A stretch of DNA of 46,814 nucleotides, from the NCBI GenBank assembly GCA_016286775.1, contig JAEEUA010000003.1:1-46814 (forward strand). Direction: 5' to 3'. How positions within the stretch are numbered: the stretch's first letter is position 1; every line of letters starts with the position of its first letter. Positions 43,755-46,814 of this stretch are shown here, piece by piece. Both the position numbers and the translations under genes were made by a program. Below the pieces are notes generated by a model that was not told the DNA's origin, did no database searches, and was given only the letters and a program-made list of their open reading frames with translations. Source of the stretch: Bacteroidales bacterium (GTDB taxonomy: Bacteria; Bacteroidota; Bacteroidia; Bacteroidales; UBA3663).

Positions 43755-43783
43755 GGTATTTTCACCACAAATGCTTATCTTTG
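43752..43783 (+). promoter_or_regulatory. Promoter of hsdR
   Basis: TTTG (43752-43755), 20-base spacer, TATCTTTG (43776-43783). The start codon is at 43800, giving a very short leader of about 10 bases. Confidence 0.85.
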
Positions 43784-43799
43784 CGGCGTCGAACCACCT

Positions 43800-46526
43800 A
43801 TGAAACCAGAAGAGAAAGCAAGACTGAAGATTGACGAGATGCTCGAAAAGGCGGGCTGGAAGGTTGTGGACCGAAAGGACTACAGCCCGACCGATGCTGC
43901 TGTAGCCATCCGCGAAACGCTCGTCAAGGGCATGGACCGTGCCGACTATATGCTCTTCGCAGGCGGCAAGGCCATCGGCATTCTCGAAGCGAAGCATGCC
44001 GAAATCAACGTCAAGGACGAAAAGGTGCGCGACCAGGCCTACGGCTATGCCTGCCACACGCCCTGCATCTATCAGACGTGGCAAATGCCCCTGCCCTTCG
44101 GCATCACGTCCAACGGCGAAGTGTCCTATCTCGAGGACTATCGAAAGGGCGGCCTCGTCTCCGACGACGACCTCGAAACCTATAAGCGCACGCTGCCCAC
44201 ACCCTGGAAGCTGGTGCGCACGCTGGGCATCGACAATCCGTTTGCCGGCTTGCCCTACCTGAAGCAAGGTCCCTTGCGCAATTGTCAGTACGAAGCCATC
44301 ACCGAGCTCGAAACCTCGTTCCGCAACGGCCGTCGGCGTGCGCTCATGGTGCTCGCCACCGGCGCAGGCAAGACCTATGCCGCCTGCCTCGCCGCCTATC
44401 GCTTCCTGGCCTTCACGCCCATGCGGCGCATTCTCTTCCTCGTCGATCGCAACAACCTCGGCAAGCAGGCCGAAGGGGAATTCGGCAAATTCAAGTACAC
44501 GCAGACGGGCGACCCCTTCAGCACCGAATATGCCGTCAACCGCCTCCGTTCGGCCAACGTGCCCACCGACAGCAACGTCGTGATCTGCACCATCCAGCGC
44601 CTCTTCTCGCTGCTCAAGGGCGACGACATCACCGACGACGATGCCGACGACGCCTACACCCCGACCGCCGAAGTGGAGCTGCCCGAGCATCCCGTCCTCG
44701 GTCACGACTTCTTCGACATCATCATCATCGACGAGTGCCACCGCAGCATCTATGGCAACTGGCGCCGTGTGCTCGAATACTTCGACCAGGCCCTGATGAT
44801 TGGCCTCACCGCCACGCCCATCCCCGAGACGCGCGCCTTCTTCGACGACAACATCGTCATCAACTACACGCTCGAACAGTCCATCACCGACGGCGTGAAC
44901 GTCGAGGGCCGCACCTATCGCATCAAGACCGAAGTCACCGAGAATGGTGGAGCCATCCGCAAGGGCGACAGGACGCGACACGAAACGCGCTACACGGGCG
45001 AGGTCGAAACCATCACCCAGCGCGAAGGGCGCAACTACACGCCGCAGGAACTCAACCGTTCCATCGTCAACCCCTCGCAGATAAAGCTCATCCTCGAGAC
45101 CTACCGCGACAACGTCTATACCGAGATGTTCTGCGACCCGCCGCGCGAACCGAACCTCGACTATCTCCCCAAGACGCTCATCTTCGCCCTCAACGAGCAG
45201 CACGCCAACAACATCGTCCGCATCGCACGCGAAGTCTTCGGTCATCCCGACCCCGACGACCCCTATGTCCAGAAGATAACCTATTCGTGCAACGACACCG
45301 AGGGCCTCATCCGTTCGTTCCGCATCGATCCGAAGTTCCGCATCGCCGTCACCTGCACCCTCGTCGCCACAGGCACCGACGTCAAGCCGCTCGAAGTGCT
45401 CATCTTCATGCGCGACGTCGATTCCGAACCCCTCTTCATCCAGATGAAGGGACGCGGCGTGCGCACCATCGGCGACAGCCAGCTCCGCCTCGTCACGCCC
45501 AATGCCCGGTCAAAGGACTTCTTCATGCTCGTCGATGCCGTGGGTGTCACCGAGCATGCCATGACCATCCCGACGCCCACGCTCGAACCTGGCTCGAAGC
45601 CGCTCACCCTGGCGCGCCTGATGGAGCTGCTCTGCCACGGCAACCTCGACGATGAGAAGTTGCGCGACTTTGCTGGCCGTCTGAGCCGAATCTTCAACAA
45701 GGCCAACGACGACCAGCGCCAGCAGTTCATAAAGCTGGCAGGCATCGGAATGAAGGAACTCGCCTCGCGCATCTATAACGCCCTCTCCAACGAAACCCTG
45801 CCGCCCTACATCGACATCAACGAGCCCAACATCGAGCGCAAGGAACTTGTGGCGCCCATCACCCATCATCCCGAGGCGCGCGAATTCCTGCTCATCCTCC
45901 TCGCCGGCTTCGTCGATACGCTGATGCCGGGCGAAGACACCCTCATCTATAGCGGCTTCTCGAGCGAAGAGGCACAGCACAACACGTCGGCCTTCGAGCA
46001 ATTCTGCCAGAAGAACCGCGACTCCATCGAAGCCCTGCGCATCATCTGGAACAACCAGGGCGAACCCTTGACCTACGCCTTGCTCAAGGACCTCGAGAAC
46101 GCGCTCAAGATGGCCAACAACCACTTCACCTCGTCGCGCCTGTGGAGCGACTACGCCCTCGTCAGCCCCAACAGCGTCCACAAGCCTACCACCAGCGACG
46201 AGCGCGAAGCCCTCACCAACATCATCCAGCTCGTGCGCTTTGCCTACCATCAGATCACCGAAATGGAATGCCTCAGCGTCCACGCCCAGCAGTACTTCAA
46301 CCTCTGGTGCGGTCAGCGCAACAACGAGAAGACCGAGAAGCAGCGCGAAGTGATGCGCCAGGTGGCCAGCTACATCGCCCTCAACGGAGCCATCGATTTC
46401 GACGACCTCAAGGCTACCGACCGCGACCAGGCGCGCAAGGTCAGCATCGCTTTCGGCGGCCTCGCCCAAGCCAACGAAGCCCTCCAGTCGCTCAGCCGCT
46501 TCATACTTTATCGCAAACAAGCATAG
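43800..46526 (+). CDS. hsdR: Type I restriction enzyme R (HsdR) subunit, EcoAI/EcoEI-like
   Basis: 908 residues, all key parts intact. The N-terminal nuclease has D49 and E63-A-K65 (D-X13-EAK). The Walker A box LATGAGKT is at 185-192, DEAD-type box DECH at 311-314, TATP at 337-340, and motif VI-like QMKGRGVRT near 550. The C-terminal region (about 680-905) resembles the EcoEI R C-terminal domain. The subunit translocates DNA with ATP and cuts it when joined to HsdM and HsdS. No hsdM or hsdS is seen before or within 288 bp after it; a repeat element follows directly. They may lie just beyond the window, or the gene may be isolated. Confidence 0.95.
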   Translation: MKPEEKARLKIDEMLEKAGWKVVDRKDYSPTDAAVAIRETLVKGMDRADYMLFAGGKAIGILEAKHAEINVKDEKVRDQAYGYACHTPCIYQTWQMPLPFGITSNGEVSYLEDYRKGGLVSDDDLETYKRTLPTPWKLVRTLGIDNPFAGLPYLKQGPLRNCQYEAITELETSFRNGRRRALMVLATGAGKTYAACLAAYRFLAFTPMRRILFLVDRNNLGKQAEGEFGKFKYTQTGDPFSTEYAVNRLRSANVPTDSNVVICTIQRLFSLLKGDDITDDDADDAYTPTAEVELPEHPVLGHDFFDIIIIDECHRSIYGNWRRVLEYFDQALMIGLTATPIPETRAFFDDNIVINYTLEQSITDGVNVEGRTYRIKTEVTENGGAIRKGDRTRHETRYTGEVETITQREGRNYTPQELNRSIVNPSQIKLILETYRDNVYTEMFCDPPREPNLDYLPKTLIFALNEQHANNIVRIAREVFGHPDPDDPYVQKITYSCNDTEGLIRSFRIDPKFRIAVTCTLVATGTDVKPLEVLIFMRDVDSEPLFIQMKGRGVRTIGDSQLRLVTPNARSKDFFMLVDAVGVTEHAMTIPTPTLEPGSKPLTLARLMELLCHGNLDDEKLRDFAGRLSRIFNKANDDQRQQFIKLAGIGMKELASRIYNALSNETLPPYIDINEPNIERKELVAPITHHPEAREFLLILLAGFVDTLMPGEDTLIYSGFSSEEAQHNTSAFEQFCQKNRDSIEALRIIWNNQGEPLTYALLKDLENALKMANNHFTSSRLWSDYALVSPNSVHKPTTSDEREALTNIIQLVRFAYHQITEMECLSVHAQQYFNLWCGQRNNEKTEKQREVMRQVASYIALNGAIDFDDLKATDRDQARKVSIAFGGLAQANEALQSLSRFILYRKQA

Positions 46527-46536
46527 GATTTCGAAT

Positions 46537-46722
46537 AGCCCCGAAGGGGCGAAAAGACCACAGACGGGGGTGTAAGCCCCCGGTCGATAAAGAATCCCCC
46601 AACCACGGAAGCCCTGAAAGGGCGAAAGATGGTCTTTCGTGCCTTCAGCACTCCTTCAGTCGGAAACCAATATAAACGGGGGTTAACACCCCCGCCTATA
46701 ATCTGGTCAGCCTTTCAGGCTT
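46537..46722. repeat. REP-like GC-rich mosaic repeat, copy 2
   Basis: Same module order as copy 1 at 41509-41714: AGCCCCGAAGGGGCGA, CAGACGGGGGTG, CCCCCGG, AAAGAATCCCCC, CGGAAGCCCTGAAAGGGCGA, TTTCGTGCCTTCAGCACTC, ACGGGGGTTAACACCCCCGCC and CAGCCTTTCAGGCTT. It begins 11 bp after the hsdR stop codon. Confidence 0.8.
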
Positions 46723-46758
46723 TTCCTTCCGTCTGTTGTCTTGTCCGTGATAAAAAAA

Positions 46759-46793
46759 CAATTCATGATCATTCGCGATAATTCATGTTAAGA
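46759..46793. repeat. AATTCATGAT-type decamer cluster at window end
   Basis: Units AATTCATGAT, CATTCGCGAT and AATTCATGTT in tandem, the same family as at 41866-42105. No gene is seen from 46527 to the end of the window. Confidence 0.7.
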
Positions 46794-46814
46794 AAAAAAT
46801 GTCCTCAGCTCAAG

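Noticed and set aside
43419-45245. A 608-codon open frame on the minus strand opposite hsdR and the hydrolase
   Set aside because: It spans two genes, their terminator and promoter, and has the Val/Asp/Gly-rich composition of antisense translation.
1-46814. tRNA or rRNA genes
   Set aside because: No cloverleaf with a T-loop GTTCGA-type core and acceptor stem was noticed in the gene gaps, though a covariance search was not possible.

Overview
This window looks like the chromosome of a member of the Bacteroidales, most likely a Prevotella-type organism. The clues are TTTG / TAnnTTTG promoters (often TTTG-N20-TATCTTTG), many secreted TPR proteins and DUF3575-type outer-membrane proteins, a class III (PF06874) fructose-bisphosphatase, a SusE/F-like protein, small 'MKK-Y-P' peptides, and a C-terminal 'YTLDGRRL..GLYI..GKK' tag on two secreted proteins. 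The genus is inference; the order is well supported.

Region 1 (1-7047, minus strand) is a nucleotide-sugar / surface-polysaccharide cluster. In transcription order it holds a PglF/WbpM-type 4,6-dehydratase, a GHMP sugar kinase resembling galacturonokinase, a UDP-glucuronate 4-epimerase-like enzyme, a small nucleotidyltransferase, and a DegT aminotransferase cut by the window edge. Dehydratase plus aminotransferase would make an amino-dideoxy sugar; epimerase, kinase and nucleotidyltransferase could converge on UDP-galacturonate. Four elaborate intergenic elements built from 10-bp repeat arrays around a folded core punctuate these genes and the nagB 3' end.

Region 2 (7445-21951, minus strand) holds nagB, a secreted TPR protein with a 50-residue peptide gene behind it, a FadL-like barrel, and a tightly packed five-gene envelope operon: secreted helical protein, two DUF3575-like barrel proteins, a large OmpA-like protein, and a 1022-residue protein made of repeated barrel-like units. 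Region 3 (22171-31027, minus strand) is mostly housekeeping: guaA, a large TPR protein, an 82-residue protein, rimO, a secreted GH31 alpha-xylosidase-like enzyme and ftsY.

Region 4 (31203-37830, plus strand, divergent from ftsY) has folC, fbp, holB and two glycosyltransferases; C-rich decamer arrays flank the first glycosyltransferase and even encode its C-terminal tail. Two tandem paralogous membrane proteins (37820-39180, minus) converge on it. Region 5 (39440-46526, plus) contains a second small peptide, a SusE/F-like secreted protein, a 1.2-kb gene-free island of palindromic mosaic repeats, a secreted alpha/beta hydrolase, and a complete type I restriction HsdR subunit. A second copy of the mosaic repeat follows hsdR at the window end.

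The strongest candidates for something undescribed are (a) the decamer-array intergenic elements, (b) the hairpin mosaic at 41.3-41.8 kb, in which stems change in a compensating way while loops and linkers stay constant, and (c) the five-gene envelope operon. No tRNA, rRNA, CRISPR array, prophage or transposase gene was seen.
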